A stretch of 12,958 bases of DNA from Gallicola sp. (GTDB lineage: Bacteria > Bacillota > Clostridia > Tissierellales > Peptoniphilaceae): assembly GCA_012798975.1 (NCBI GenBank), contig JAAZME010000046.1, positions 1-12,958 of the forward strand, in the 5' to 3' direction. Below the pieces are notes generated by a model. It was not told the origin of the DNA. It saw only the letters and a program-made list of their open reading frames with translations, and made no database searches. The position numbers and the translations under genes were made by a program. Position 1 is the first letter of the stretch, and every line of letters starts with the position of its first letter. Shown in pieces: positions 6,455-12,958 of this stretch.

Positions 6455-6699
6455 TTATTAACCAAAGAGTGTGAGAGTCGGGAGAGCGAAAGGGTGGAGT
6501 TACGGTGGAAAATGAAAAACATATTCATTTTCGCCATAGTAAAAGAAGCAGATCTTACTCGATCGATGATATCGATTCGTTCGATTAAGTATAGTATCTA
6601 TTTTTTTACGAACAGAAAGTCGATTATCCACTTTCTTCCCTACCTTCACTCTTCTCTTTTCTTTCTTTTTTAACACTCCACGCTCTCACACTTATTAAC
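6455..6699. repeat. Unidentified inverted-repeat element of about 245 bases (possible structured RNA or miniature mobile element)
   Basis: This fills most of the 439-base gap between rsmB and rlmN. A perfect 10-base inverted repeat, AGTGTGAGAG at 6468-6477 and its complement at 6683-6692, brackets it; the match continues weakly with GGAG. The left arm is purine-rich and the right arm (about 6628-6690) pyrimidine-rich, so the arms can form a long imperfect duplex. Inside are hairpins: about 6504-6534 (12 pairs, one bulge), about 6551-6600 with nested UCGA/AUCGA pairs, and 6615-6635 (GAAAGT with ACTTTC). An 8-base direct repeat TTATTAAC occurs at 6455-6462 and 6692-6699, resembling a target-site duplication, though the left inverted arm starts six bases inside it. 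No transposase is present. Bases 6373-6454 and 6700-6721 hold nothing I can identify. Confidence 0.5.
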
Positions 6700-6721
6700 A
6701 GCTCTTCTTTATACACTCGCT

Positions 6722-6757
6722 AAAAAAGATTGTATGCTTCCGACACACAATCTTCTT
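6722..6757 (-). terminator. Intrinsic terminator of the coaBC-rsmB operon
   Basis: A 12-bp stem (6726-6737 with 6743-6754, with two G-U pairs on the minus-strand transcript) closes a 5-base loop and is followed by a U-run from 6727 down to 6722. It starts about 10 bases after the rsmB stop codon. The plus strand also has a T-rich run after the stem (6753-6760), so it could work in both directions. It separates the upstream operon from the rlmN operon, which agrees with the fresh promoter at 6344-6372. Confidence 0.9.
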
Positions 6758-6763
6758 TTTATA

Positions 6764-8071
6764 CTATAATTTTCTAAACTTGGCGATAAAAAATCCATCT
6801 TGATCTATTTCGTACGGCATAATTTTGAGATAGTCTCGTTCTGCGCCTTTATAAAACAAGGGAAAACCTTCCACATTATAATGCTTTAGAATATAGTCCC
6901 TCTGATCTTCATTTTCTTCAGATAGAATGCTGCAGGTAGAATAGAGCATATATCCGCCTTTTTTTACATATTTCACGGCTTGATCAATTAGCTTCTTTTG
7001 AGTCTCTACCAGTTCTTTCGTTTCTTCTTTTGTTCGGCGAAGCTTTATCTCCGGTTTTTTTGAAATGATTCCCGTTCCCGAGCAAGGCGCATCCAGCAGA
7101 ACAAGATCAAACTGTTTCTCCCATTCCGGTCTGAATACCGTACCGTCGAAAGAAGCCGTTTCAATATTTTCAGCCCCAAGTCTTTCTGCATTTTCTTCTA
7201 TAAAGCGAAGCTTGTTTCGATGAAGATCATTTGCCGTTATACTGCCGGTATTGTTCATTATCTCAGCCATTTGGCAAGTTTTAGATCCGGGTGCCGCACA
7301 TAAATCCAGCACATTCATATTTTTTTCCGGATCAGCGTAGAATGCTGAGAGTACGGAACTTGCATCTTGAATCGTAAAATACCCCTTTTTAAAAGCTTCC
7401 GTTTCTGTTAAACCGAAGGAATTTTCTAGAATTAAAACAGCATCAATTTCTTCATGCTGGCGAAGTTTATAGCCCTCTTCAGTTAACAAGCTGACTAATT
7501 CCTCTTTTGTTGTTTTGCTTTTATTAACTCGAATCATAGTATCTGAAGAATAATTATAGGATTTCAGAATTTTCTTGATGGTTTTATCAGAATAGTTCTT
7601 TCTCAAAAGATCCAAAAGATCTTTCGATACAGAATACTCTACTTCCAAACGAGTCCATTTGTTTTTTAGTTTAATATCGCTTTTGCTGATTTCATCTCGT
7701 ATTGCATTTCTAAGAATTCCATTGACAAAGGCCTTGTTTCGGTCTTCAGAATATTTCTCAACCAGTTCCTGAGCCTCGTTTACTATGGCATATTCCGGTA
7801 CTTTATCCATAAACAAATACTGATAAATAGAAATTCTAAGTATCTCTAAAATTTCCCTGTCTAAATGAGCAAAAGGAGTATTGCTGTATTCTCTAATAAA
7901 ATAATCTAACGCTTTTTGTTCCTCTAAAACTCCGTAAACCAGCTTTTTAACAAAACCGATCTCCTTTTGATTTTCTTTAGAGGCTTCCAAATTTTTCAAT
8001 AGATCAGAAGCATACCCGTTCTCATAGTGGGTTTTCAATAAAATTTCAATTGCCGTTTCTCTTTCTTTCAT
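6764..8071 (-). CDS. rsmB: 16S rRNA (cytosine-967-C5) methyltransferase RsmB
   Basis: This cytoplasmic enzyme methylates C5 of C967 in 16S rRNA using S-adenosylmethionine. The 435 residues have an N-terminal NusB-like RNA-binding domain (about 1-130), a linker, and a Rossmann-type methyltransferase domain (about 230-435). The SAM-binding motif is VLDLCAAPGSKT (254-265). The two RNA m5C cysteines are C330 in LLDAPCSGTG and C380 in YSTCSI, the latter being the expected nucleophile. The NusB domain, normal length and the fmt-adjacent position favour RsmB over RsmF-type relatives. The ATG lies one base after the stop of the zinc protease gene; the ribosome site is weak (AAGGGA), so translation is probably coupled. 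It is the last gene of the first operon, just before a strong terminator. Confidence 0.96.
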   Translation of the reverse strand: MKERETAIEILLKTHYENGYASDLLKNLEASKENQKEIGFVKKLVYGVLEEQKALDYFIREYSNTPFAHLDREILEILRISIYQYLFMDKVPEYAIVNEAQELVEKYSEDRNKAFVNGILRNAIRDEISKSDIKLKNKWTRLEVEYSVSKDLLDLLRKNYSDKTIKKILKSYNYSSDTMIRVNKSKTTKEELVSLLTEEGYKLRQHEEIDAVLILENSFGLTETEAFKKGYFTIQDASSVLSAFYADPEKNMNVLDLCAAPGSKTCQMAEIMNNTGSITANDLHRNKLRFIEENAERLGAENIETASFDGTVFRPEWEKQFDLVLLDAPCSGTGIISKKPEIKLRRTKEETKELVETQKKLIDQAVKYVKKGGYMLYSTCSILSEENEDQRDYILKHYNVEGFPLFYKGAERDYLKIMPYEIDQDGFFIAKFRKL

Positions 8072-8072
8072 A

Positions 8073-8753
8073 CTAATCCCTTCTGTTGCCTGATAACAAT
8101 ATAAGTCTTAAAAGCTGGGCGATCGCAACTAAGGTTGCTGCAACATATGTTAAGGCTGCCGCACGAAGAACTTTTTTTGCCGAACCTGTTTCTTCCTGAG
8201 TAAGAAATTCATTTTCTAATTGAACGATCGCACGAGAACTGGCATTAAACTCTACCGGTAATGTAACGATCTGAAAAAGTACCGTTACAGAAAAAACTAC
8301 AATCCCGATATTAATTAACGATGGAATTGAAAAAATTATTCCTAATAAAATCAAAACCCAAACAGATTGAGATGCGATTCCTGCTACAGGAGCTAAAAAA
8401 GTTCTGAATGTTAAAGGAGCATAGCCTTCCTGATGCTGAAGAGCATGGCCTACCTCATGGGCCGCAACAGAAACTGCTGCAATAGAGCTTTTATTATAGA
8501 CAGACTCTGAGAGCCGTACAACTCTTTGCATAGGGTCGTAATGGTCTGATAATTCTCCGCTTACAGCCATAACCTGTACATCGCTCAGCCCGGAACGGTC
8601 TAATATACTCCGTGCAACATCTCTTCCCGTATATCCTTTTTGAGAGGAGACTTTATTATATTTATGAAAGGTTGACTTGACTTTAAACTGTGCATAGGCT
8701 GCTATTATCAAAGCTGGTATTAATAATAAAAAACTAGAATCATAATAAAACAT
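8073..8753 (-). CDS. yugP: Membrane zinc metallopeptidase, YugP type
   Basis: A 226-residue membrane protein with a zinc protease motif, HEVGH at 99-103 (H99, E100, H103); E168 in LPVEFNAS is the likely third metal ligand. Hydrophobic helices are near 7-21, 120-141, 147-166 and 195-220. The YTGRDVAR..L region at 41-51 and the MAVSGELSDHYDP segment (62-74) are typical of the YugP-like neutral zinc metallopeptidase family, whose substrates are not well established. The ATG is one base after the fmt stop and follows AGGAGG six bases upstream, so it is well translated within the operon. It interrupts the fmt-rsmB pair found in Bacillus, which may hint at a role linked to membrane-protein quality control, but this is inference. 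Family identity is strong; the physiological role is unknown. Confidence 0.9.
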   Translation of the reverse strand: MFYYDSSFLLLIPALIIAAYAQFKVKSTFHKYNKVSSQKGYTGRDVARSILDRSGLSDVQVMAVSGELSDHYDPMQRVVRLSESVYNKSSIAAVSVAAHEVGHALQHQEGYAPLTFRTFLAPVAGIASQSVWVLILLGIIFSIPSLINIGIVVFSVTVLFQIVTLPVEFNASSRAIVQLENEFLTQEETGSAKKVLRAAALTYVAATLVAIAQLLRLILLSGNRRD

Positions 8754-8754
8754 A

Positions 8755-9696
8755 CTAAACCTCCTTTTGAAGATTAATTCCTTTAGGGAAAGTGTTCCCG
8801 GCTAAAAATTGTTCCACAGTCATTCTTTTTTTGCCTGGAAACTGAAGTTCATATATTTCTACTGCCCCTTCTGCTGCAGCAATTGTTATATGATCTTTGC
8901 AGATTTCCGCCACTTCGCCTATTTCTTTAGATTCATTATAATTCTTAATTATGTTCATTTTATGAACCTTTATATTTTCTCCATTATAAACAAAAAACAT
9001 GCCCGGCCAAGGTTTGAGACCTCTATACTTATTATAAATAACTTCTGCAGTTTCGGACCAGTCGATCTTCCCCATACTTTTTGTTAAATAACCTCTATAA
9101 CTTGCCTCTTCTTCCTTTTGGCTCTTTCTGCTTTCATAATATTTTTCAAAATTCCGCAGAACCTCTACAAGTCCCTCCGCCCCCAAAACTTTTATTTTTT
9201 CTTCAAGTTCAGGTGCAGTTTCATCCTTTCCAATCCTAGTGGCCACGGTATGAAGAATATCTCCCCGATCCAGTTTTTCATCTATCATCATAATCGTTGC
9301 CCCAGAAGTTTCCTCTCCTTCGATAATAGCCCAGTTGATCGGCGCTGCGCCTCGGTATTTAGGAAGGATAGAAGAATGAACATTGATGATTCTTTCCCCT
9401 ATATAATCGAGGATTTCTCTTCCGATCTTCTGACCAAAAGCTACCACCACAATAAAATCCGGTTCTTGAGCCTTGATTTTTTCTACAACTTTCGCATCGT
9501 TGACATTCTCCGGCGTTATGATCTCCAAACCTTTTTCTTCTGCAAGGAGCTTAACGGGGGTCGGAGTCATTTTCTTGCGATTTCCGGGACGATCCGGCTG
9601 AGTAACTACTAGAGGTATCTCAAACCCTTCTTCTAATAATAAAGAAAGACTTTCTACTGCAAAATCAGGTGTTCCCATAAATACGATTCTACACAT
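8755..9696 (-). CDS. fmt: Methionyl-tRNA formyltransferase
   Basis: The enzyme transfers a formyl group from 10-formyltetrahydrofolate to Met-tRNA(fMet), making the initiator tRNA for translation. The 313-residue length is typical. The N-terminal Rossmann-like domain starts with IVFMGTPDFAV (4-14); the catalytic triad is N105, H107 and D143 in NVHSSILPKYRG (105-116) and DEKLDRGDIL (139-148). AAPINWAI (117-124) is the family signature. The C-terminal OB-fold tRNA-binding domain covers about 205-310, including GLKPWPGMF (226-234). The start ATG at 9694-9696 puts two residues before the conserved IVFMGTP, as is usual. It lies 8 bases after def, the deformylase that removes the formyl group later; this pairing is widely conserved. 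Confidence 0.97.
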   Translation of the reverse strand: MCRIVFMGTPDFAVESLSLLLEEGFEIPLVVTQPDRPGNRKKMTPTPVKLLAEEKGLEIITPENVNDAKVVEKIKAQEPDFIVVVAFGQKIGREILDYIGERIINVHSSILPKYRGAAPINWAIIEGEETSGATIMMIDEKLDRGDILHTVATRIGKDETAPELEEKIKVLGAEGLVEVLRNFEKYYESRKSQKEEEASYRGYLTKSMGKIDWSETAEVIYNKYRGLKPWPGMFFVYNGENIKVHKMNIIKNYNESKEIGEVAEICKDHITIAAAEGAVEIYELQFPGKKRMTVEQFLAGNTFPKGINLQKEV

Positions 9697-9704
9697 AATA
9701 ACCT

Positions 9705-10202
9705 CTATTCTTCATCCATGGATTTACCAAGTTCATCGATCTGCTCTTGAGTCAGCTCGATTTCTCGATCGATATAAAGTACACCGTCTAAATGATCCAG
9801 CTCGTGGCAGATACAGGTTGCAAAATAGCCTTCAGCCTTGATTTTTTTCTTTTCTCCCTTTTCATCTGTATATTCAACCAAAACATACTCCGGTCTTTCT
9901 ACATAGCCTTGACGTTCCGGTACAGATAGACATCCTTCTACATTGATTTGTCCTGTTTCAGATTTTTCTACAATGACAGGATTGATCATACGAAATACTC
10001 CAGTATCGTCTCTCATATCTATAACGACAGCTCTTCGAAGAACTCCGACCTGAGGTGCTGCAAGCCCTATTCCGTCTTTTTCGTACATTGTATCAATCAT
10101 GTCCTCTAAAAGAACAAGGATTCGATCATTGATTTCATCTATTTCTCGGGATTTCTTTCTTAAAAGAGGATCCCCTTCTATTCTTACTTCTCTAATAGCC
10201 AT
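9705..10202 (-). CDS. def: Peptide deformylase
   Basis: This metal enzyme removes the formyl group from the N-terminal Met of new proteins at the ribosome exit. The 165 residues contain all three defining motifs: GIGLAAPQVG (44-53), EGCLSVP (89-95) and HELDH (133-137). The metal ligands C91, H133 and H137 and the catalytic E134 are present. EGCLSVP together with HELDHLDG fits the type 1 deformylase group, and the short acidic tail after 150 is unremarkable. The ATG at 10200-10202 is preceded by AAAGGAAG and follows the priA stop by 20 bases, the largest gap in this operon. Confidence 0.97.
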   Translation of the reverse strand: MAIREVRIEGDPLLRKKSREIDEINDRILVLLEDMIDTMYEKDGIGLAAPQVGVLRRAVVIDMRDDTGVFRMINPVIVEKSETGQINVEGCLSVPERQGYVERPEYVLVEYTDEKGEKKKIKAEGYFATCICHELDHLDGVLYIDREIELTQEQIDELGKSMDEE

Positions 10203-10222
10203 ATTTTCTTCCTTTCTATATT

Positions 10223-12601
10223 CTAATAAAAATTGACCGGGTTCATGGTCATAGTCATTCTATAATTTTTCCAGTCGATCTTATATATATTGTCATTTAA
10301 TACCCGTTTTAAGACCTTTTTATATTCATCATTTCCTTTGGGAAATTTATAATTGATTTCGAAACGATAAAAGTTATTAATCCACTCTACAGGACAAGGA
10401 TTCGGTCCTGATAAATAAAACTCCACTCCCGATGCTAAGAGCTCTTTTTGAAGAAGTTTTGATACTTCAAATATTTTTTCCCTTGTTCTGTAGCGGTTCC
10501 CGTGAAAAACTTTAATATTTACTAAATTGTAAAAGGGCGGATATTTAAATTGTTTTCTTTTTTGAATTTCTTCTTCGTAGAAATCTTGAAAGTCTTGATG
10601 TCTGCCTGCTTGGATAGCATAATGATCCGGCTTGTAACTTTGAATAAATACCTTGCCTTTCAAATCTCCTCTGCCGGCTCTGCCTGCTACCTGAGTTAAA
10701 AGCTGGAATGTTCTTTCCGATGCTCTGTAATTGCCTTGATTTAAACTGATATCTGCAGCGATTACACCCACTAAGGTTACTGCCGAAAAGTCCATCCCTT
10801 TAGCAATCATCTGAGTTCCTATAAGGATATCTACTTCATGATTCTTCATTTTTTTATAAAGCTGATTATAACTATCTTTATGTGTCATCGTATCTGAATC
10901 GATTCTTAGAATTTTAGCCTCTGGAAAGGCTGTTCTTGTTTCTTCTTCTAATTTTTCTGTCCCGGCACCAAACTCTTTAATCGCCTTGCTTCCGCAGTTG
11001 GGACAAACATTTTCTTTTATCTTCGTTCTTCCGCATAAATGGCAGACAAGTCTTCCCTGCCTTTTGTGATACGTCATGGCCACATCGCAGTGATCGCATT
11101 CCATAACATAACCGCATCGTCTGCAGAAAATATAAGAAGAATGTCCTCGTTTGTTTAAAAAAAGTATGCTTTGTTCGTTCTTTTCTAAGTTTTCAGCGAT
11201 TCCTTCTTGTAAAGCCTCACTGAACATGGAAAAATTTCCGTTTTTCATTTCTTCTCTCATATCCACGATATGGACTTCGGGAAGAGCTGTTTTATTCGCC
11301 CGTTTTTTTAATTCTAAAAGATGATATTCATTACCTTTTGTTTTGAAATAATGTTCTATAGAAGGAGTCGCCGAGCCTAATATTATAGGACAATTATGAT
11401 ATCGGGATCTAAACTCTGCAACTTCTATAGCATCATATTTTGGGTTTTTTTCGCTGATATAGCTAAGTTCATGTTCTTCATCTACAACGATAAGCCCTAA
11501 GTCTTTAACCGGAGCAAAGATAGCTGACCTCGCACCGATTATAATTTTAAAATGTCCAGTCTGAATCTGCTTCCACTGATCGAAACGCTCATTTACAGAA
11601 AGTCTCGAGTGAAGTACCGCTACCATTCCTGGAAACCTGCCGGAAAACCGTGCGATAGTCTGAGGCGTAAGAGAAATTTCCGGTACTAAAACGATGGCTC
11701 CTTTGCCTTCATTTATTGCTTTTTCTACAAGCTGAAGATAAAGTTCCGTTTTTCCGCTTCCTGTTACCCCTTGTAGAAGAAATTTATTTTTTCCCTGTTT
11801 CCGAAGCTCGGTTATTTTTTGAAAGGCCTTTTTCTGTTCATCATTGAATTTGATTTTTTCATAATTTTCAGGTTTATCTTCTGCAATTTTTCTAAAAACT
11901 TTCCGCTCTTCAACTTCAATTATTTTTTTCTCTAGAAGTGCAGAAACCACAGTAGAGCTTGTATTCGTTTCTCTCAAAAGATTTTCATAAAGAATCTCTC
12001 CTTTTTCCTCAAGATAATCTACAACACGTTTTTGGGCGACAGCTCGGCTGGACACAAGATCTTTATTATAATCCTGAATTAAACGGACAATACGGATTTT
12101 CTTCTCAGAAAGACTATTTTTCCTTTCCAGAAAAAATTCCAGTTCTCCCTTCTTTACCCTTTCCATTAATTCAAGATGAGATATAGAAAATTTAATTTGT
12201 ATCTCTTCCCAGCTTCTTCGCTCTTTAAGATAGATGAGAAGATCTTCCTTGGAATCTCCCTCATAATAAAAATACTCTACAATTTCCGAAAAATTTCCAG
12301 GAGGAAGAACAGTCTGCATAGCACTTGATAGATCTGACAGATATTCTTCTACCATAAAAAAAGCGATGGATATCAGTTCCTCGTTTAAAATCGGCTCTTC
12401 ATCCAACACTTTCTCTATCGATTTAATCTTGTCGAATTCAATTTCCTCTACTGTTCCGACAACGATACCCATCCTTTTTTTATTGCCTTTTCCAAAAGGA
12501 ACAATGACTCTGCACCCATTTTTAATATTTTTATCATAAGAATAAGTGTAGAGCCGGTCTGTAACTTTTGTTTTGTTTTTCAATAAAACTTGAAAAAACA
12601 T
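10223..12601 (-). CDS. priA: Primosomal protein N', replication-restart helicase PriA
   Basis: PriA recognises stalled or recombined replication forks, unwinds DNA 3' to 5' and reloads the replicative helicase. The 792-residue length is typical of Firmicutes. An N-terminal 3'-DNA-binding domain (about 1-100) and winged helix precede the helicase core: Walker A GVTGSGKTE (278-286), GARSAIFAP (356-364), DEEH (374-377), GSATPS (409-414), GTQMIAKGMDF (595-605) and QVAGRAGR (637-644). Eight zinc cysteines form four pairs: C493/C496, C502/C505, C520/C523 and C533/C536. Nothing is truncated; the motif GMDF has Met where many homologues have His or Leu. The ATG overlaps the coaBC stop by one base (TAATG), so translation should be coupled. 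Confidence 0.97.
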   Translation of the reverse strand: MFFQVLLKNKTKVTDRLYTYSYDKNIKNGCRVIVPFGKGNKKRMGIVVGTVEEIEFDKIKSIEKVLDEEPILNEELISIAFFMVEEYLSDLSSAMQTVLPPGNFSEIVEYFYYEGDSKEDLLIYLKERRSWEEIQIKFSISHLELMERVKKGELEFFLERKNSLSEKKIRIVRLIQDYNKDLVSSRAVAQKRVVDYLEEKGEILYENLLRETNTSSTVVSALLEKKIIEVEERKVFRKIAEDKPENYEKIKFNDEQKKAFQKITELRKQGKNKFLLQGVTGSGKTELYLQLVEKAINEGKGAIVLVPEISLTPQTIARFSGRFPGMVAVLHSRLSVNERFDQWKQIQTGHFKIIIGARSAIFAPVKDLGLIVVDEEHELSYISEKNPKYDAIEVAEFRSRYHNCPIILGSATPSIEHYFKTKGNEYHLLELKKRANKTALPEVHIVDMREEMKNGNFSMFSEALQEGIAENLEKNEQSILFLNKRGHSSYIFCRRCGYVMECDHCDVAMTYHKRQGRLVCHLCGRTKIKENVCPNCGSKAIKEFGAGTEKLEEETRTAFPEAKILRIDSDTMTHKDSYNQLYKKMKNHEVDILIGTQMIAKGMDFSAVTLVGVIAADISLNQGNYRASERTFQLLTQVAGRAGRGDLKGKVFIQSYKPDHYAIQAGRHQDFQDFYEEEIQKRKQFKYPPFYNLVNIKVFHGNRYRTREKIFEVSKLLQKELLASGVEFYLSGPNPCPVEWINNFYRFEINYKFPKGNDEYKKVLKRVLNDNIYKIDWKNYRMTMTMNPVNFY

Positions 12602-12958
12602 TATTGTTCATCCTTTAATAAATTTAAAATTCTATCAGCCAATTCCAGTTTCGTCATTTTATCAAGAAAAACTTCTTCCTTCTCTGACAAAATTACTGCG
12701 ATATTTGTATCCACATTGAATCCTGCACCTTCTTTCGAAACATCGTTGGCGATAATATAGTCCGCATTCTTTTTATGGAGTTTCTTTCTTCCGTTTTCAA
12801 GTAAATTCTCTGTTTCTGCAGCAAAGCCAATAACCGTCTGGTTCTTTTTATTCTTTCCCATTTCCATTAGGATATCCGGATTTTCTATTAATTGAATTTC
12901 CAAACCTTCCCCTGATTTTTTGATCTTCTCTAAAGCTTGAATGGGAACTTTATAGTCA
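12601..12958 (-). CDS. coaBC: Phosphopantothenoylcysteine decarboxylase/synthetase, C-terminal 118 residues of the CoaB domain (5' end beyond the window)
   Basis: CoaBC joins cysteine to 4'-phosphopantothenate and decarboxylates the product in coenzyme A synthesis. The frame is open to the window edge, so only the C-terminal part of the synthetase (CoaB) half is seen; the full protein is about 400 residues. The visible part begins with DYKVPIQALEKIKKS and contains the family motifs NPDILMEMGK, GFAAETENLL, KKNADYIIANDVSKEG and FNVDTN. An internal TTG at 12901-12903 could be mistaken for a start, but the homology continues upstream of it without a stop, so it is not one. The CoaC flavoprotein half lies outside the window. 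The coaBC-priA order is the usual one in Firmicutes. Confidence 0.93.
   Translation of the reverse strand, partial: DYKVPIQALEKIKKSGEGLEIQLIENPDILMEMGKNKKNQTVIGFAAETENLLENGRKKLHKKNADYIIANDVSKEGAGFNVDTNIAVILSEKEEVFLDKMTKLELADRILNLLKDEQ

Noticed and set aside
6491..6507. AGGGTGGAGTTACGG on the plus strand, similar to the T-box motif AGGGTGGnACCGCG
   Set aside because: Only the first seven bases fit, the ACCGCG core is missing, and no plus-strand aminoacyl-tRNA synthetase or amino-acid gene follows.
6430..6540. 35-codon minus-strand reading frame beginning MAKMNMFFIF within the inverted-repeat element
   Set aside because: No ribosome binding site, no recognisable product and low-complexity composition.
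9118..9612. Long 164-codon plus-strand reading frame opposite fmt
   Set aside because: It is antisense to a well-supported gene, rich in Phe, Ser and Tyr as expected from the complement of AT-rich coding DNA, and matches no family. The shorter plus-strand frames opposite prkC, prpC, rlmN, thiT, fmt and priA were rejected for the same reason.
12601..12903. A separate 100-residue gene starting at TTG 12901-12903
   Set aside because: The frame continues upstream without a stop and the upstream residues also match CoaB, so this is the 3' part of coaBC and not an independent small gene.
1..12958. CRISPR arrays, tRNA or rRNA genes, integrases, transposases and phage genes
   Set aside because: None seen: no regularly spaced direct repeats, no cloverleaf-like T-arm motifs and no recognisable mobility protein in any frame.

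Overview
The window is AT-rich, gene-dense DNA in which every supported gene lies on the minus strand. It looks like a chromosomal housekeeping region of a low-GC Gram-positive anaerobe, most likely a member of the Clostridia. The reasons are the gene order coaBC-priA-def-fmt-(zinc protease)-rsmB / rlmN-prpC-prkC-rsgA-rpe-(thiT)-thiN, which follows the classic Firmicutes cluster known from Bacillus subtilis, the PASTA-domain kinase, an ECF-type thiamine transporter subunit, and the presence of GTG and TTG starts. I see no phage, plasmid, CRISPR, defence or biosynthetic module.

Reading in the direction of transcription (high to low coordinates), the first operon holds the C-terminal part of coaBC (cut by the window edge), priA, def, fmt, a membrane zinc metallopeptidase of the YugP type, and rsmB. 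Spacings are from a 1-base overlap to 20 bases. It ends in a strong hairpin terminator at 6722-6757. The operon makes a CoA precursor, restarts stalled replication forks, adds and removes the N-formyl group on initiator Met, and methylates 16S rRNA.

A 439-base gap (6325-6763) follows. It holds the terminator, an imperfect inverted-repeat element at about 6455-6699 that I cannot identify, and a good extended -10 promoter at 6344-6372 with an unusually short leader.

The second operon is rlmN, prpC, prkC, rsgA and rpe, with overlaps or gaps of 5 bases or less: a 23S rRNA/tRNA methylase, the Ser/Thr phosphatase and kinase pair, a ribosome-assembly GTPase, and a pentose-phosphate enzyme. Directly after the rpe stop codon comes a TPP riboswitch (961-1034) and a terminator (921-955). 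These control thiT and thiN, whose ATG and TGA overlap; thiN is cut by the window start. Thiamine uptake and its conversion to TPP are therefore placed under TPP feedback, separately from the genes upstream.

No clearly new biological system is visible. The most useful leads are the unidentified 6455-6699 element and the way the riboswitch abuts rpe inside an otherwise continuous operon.
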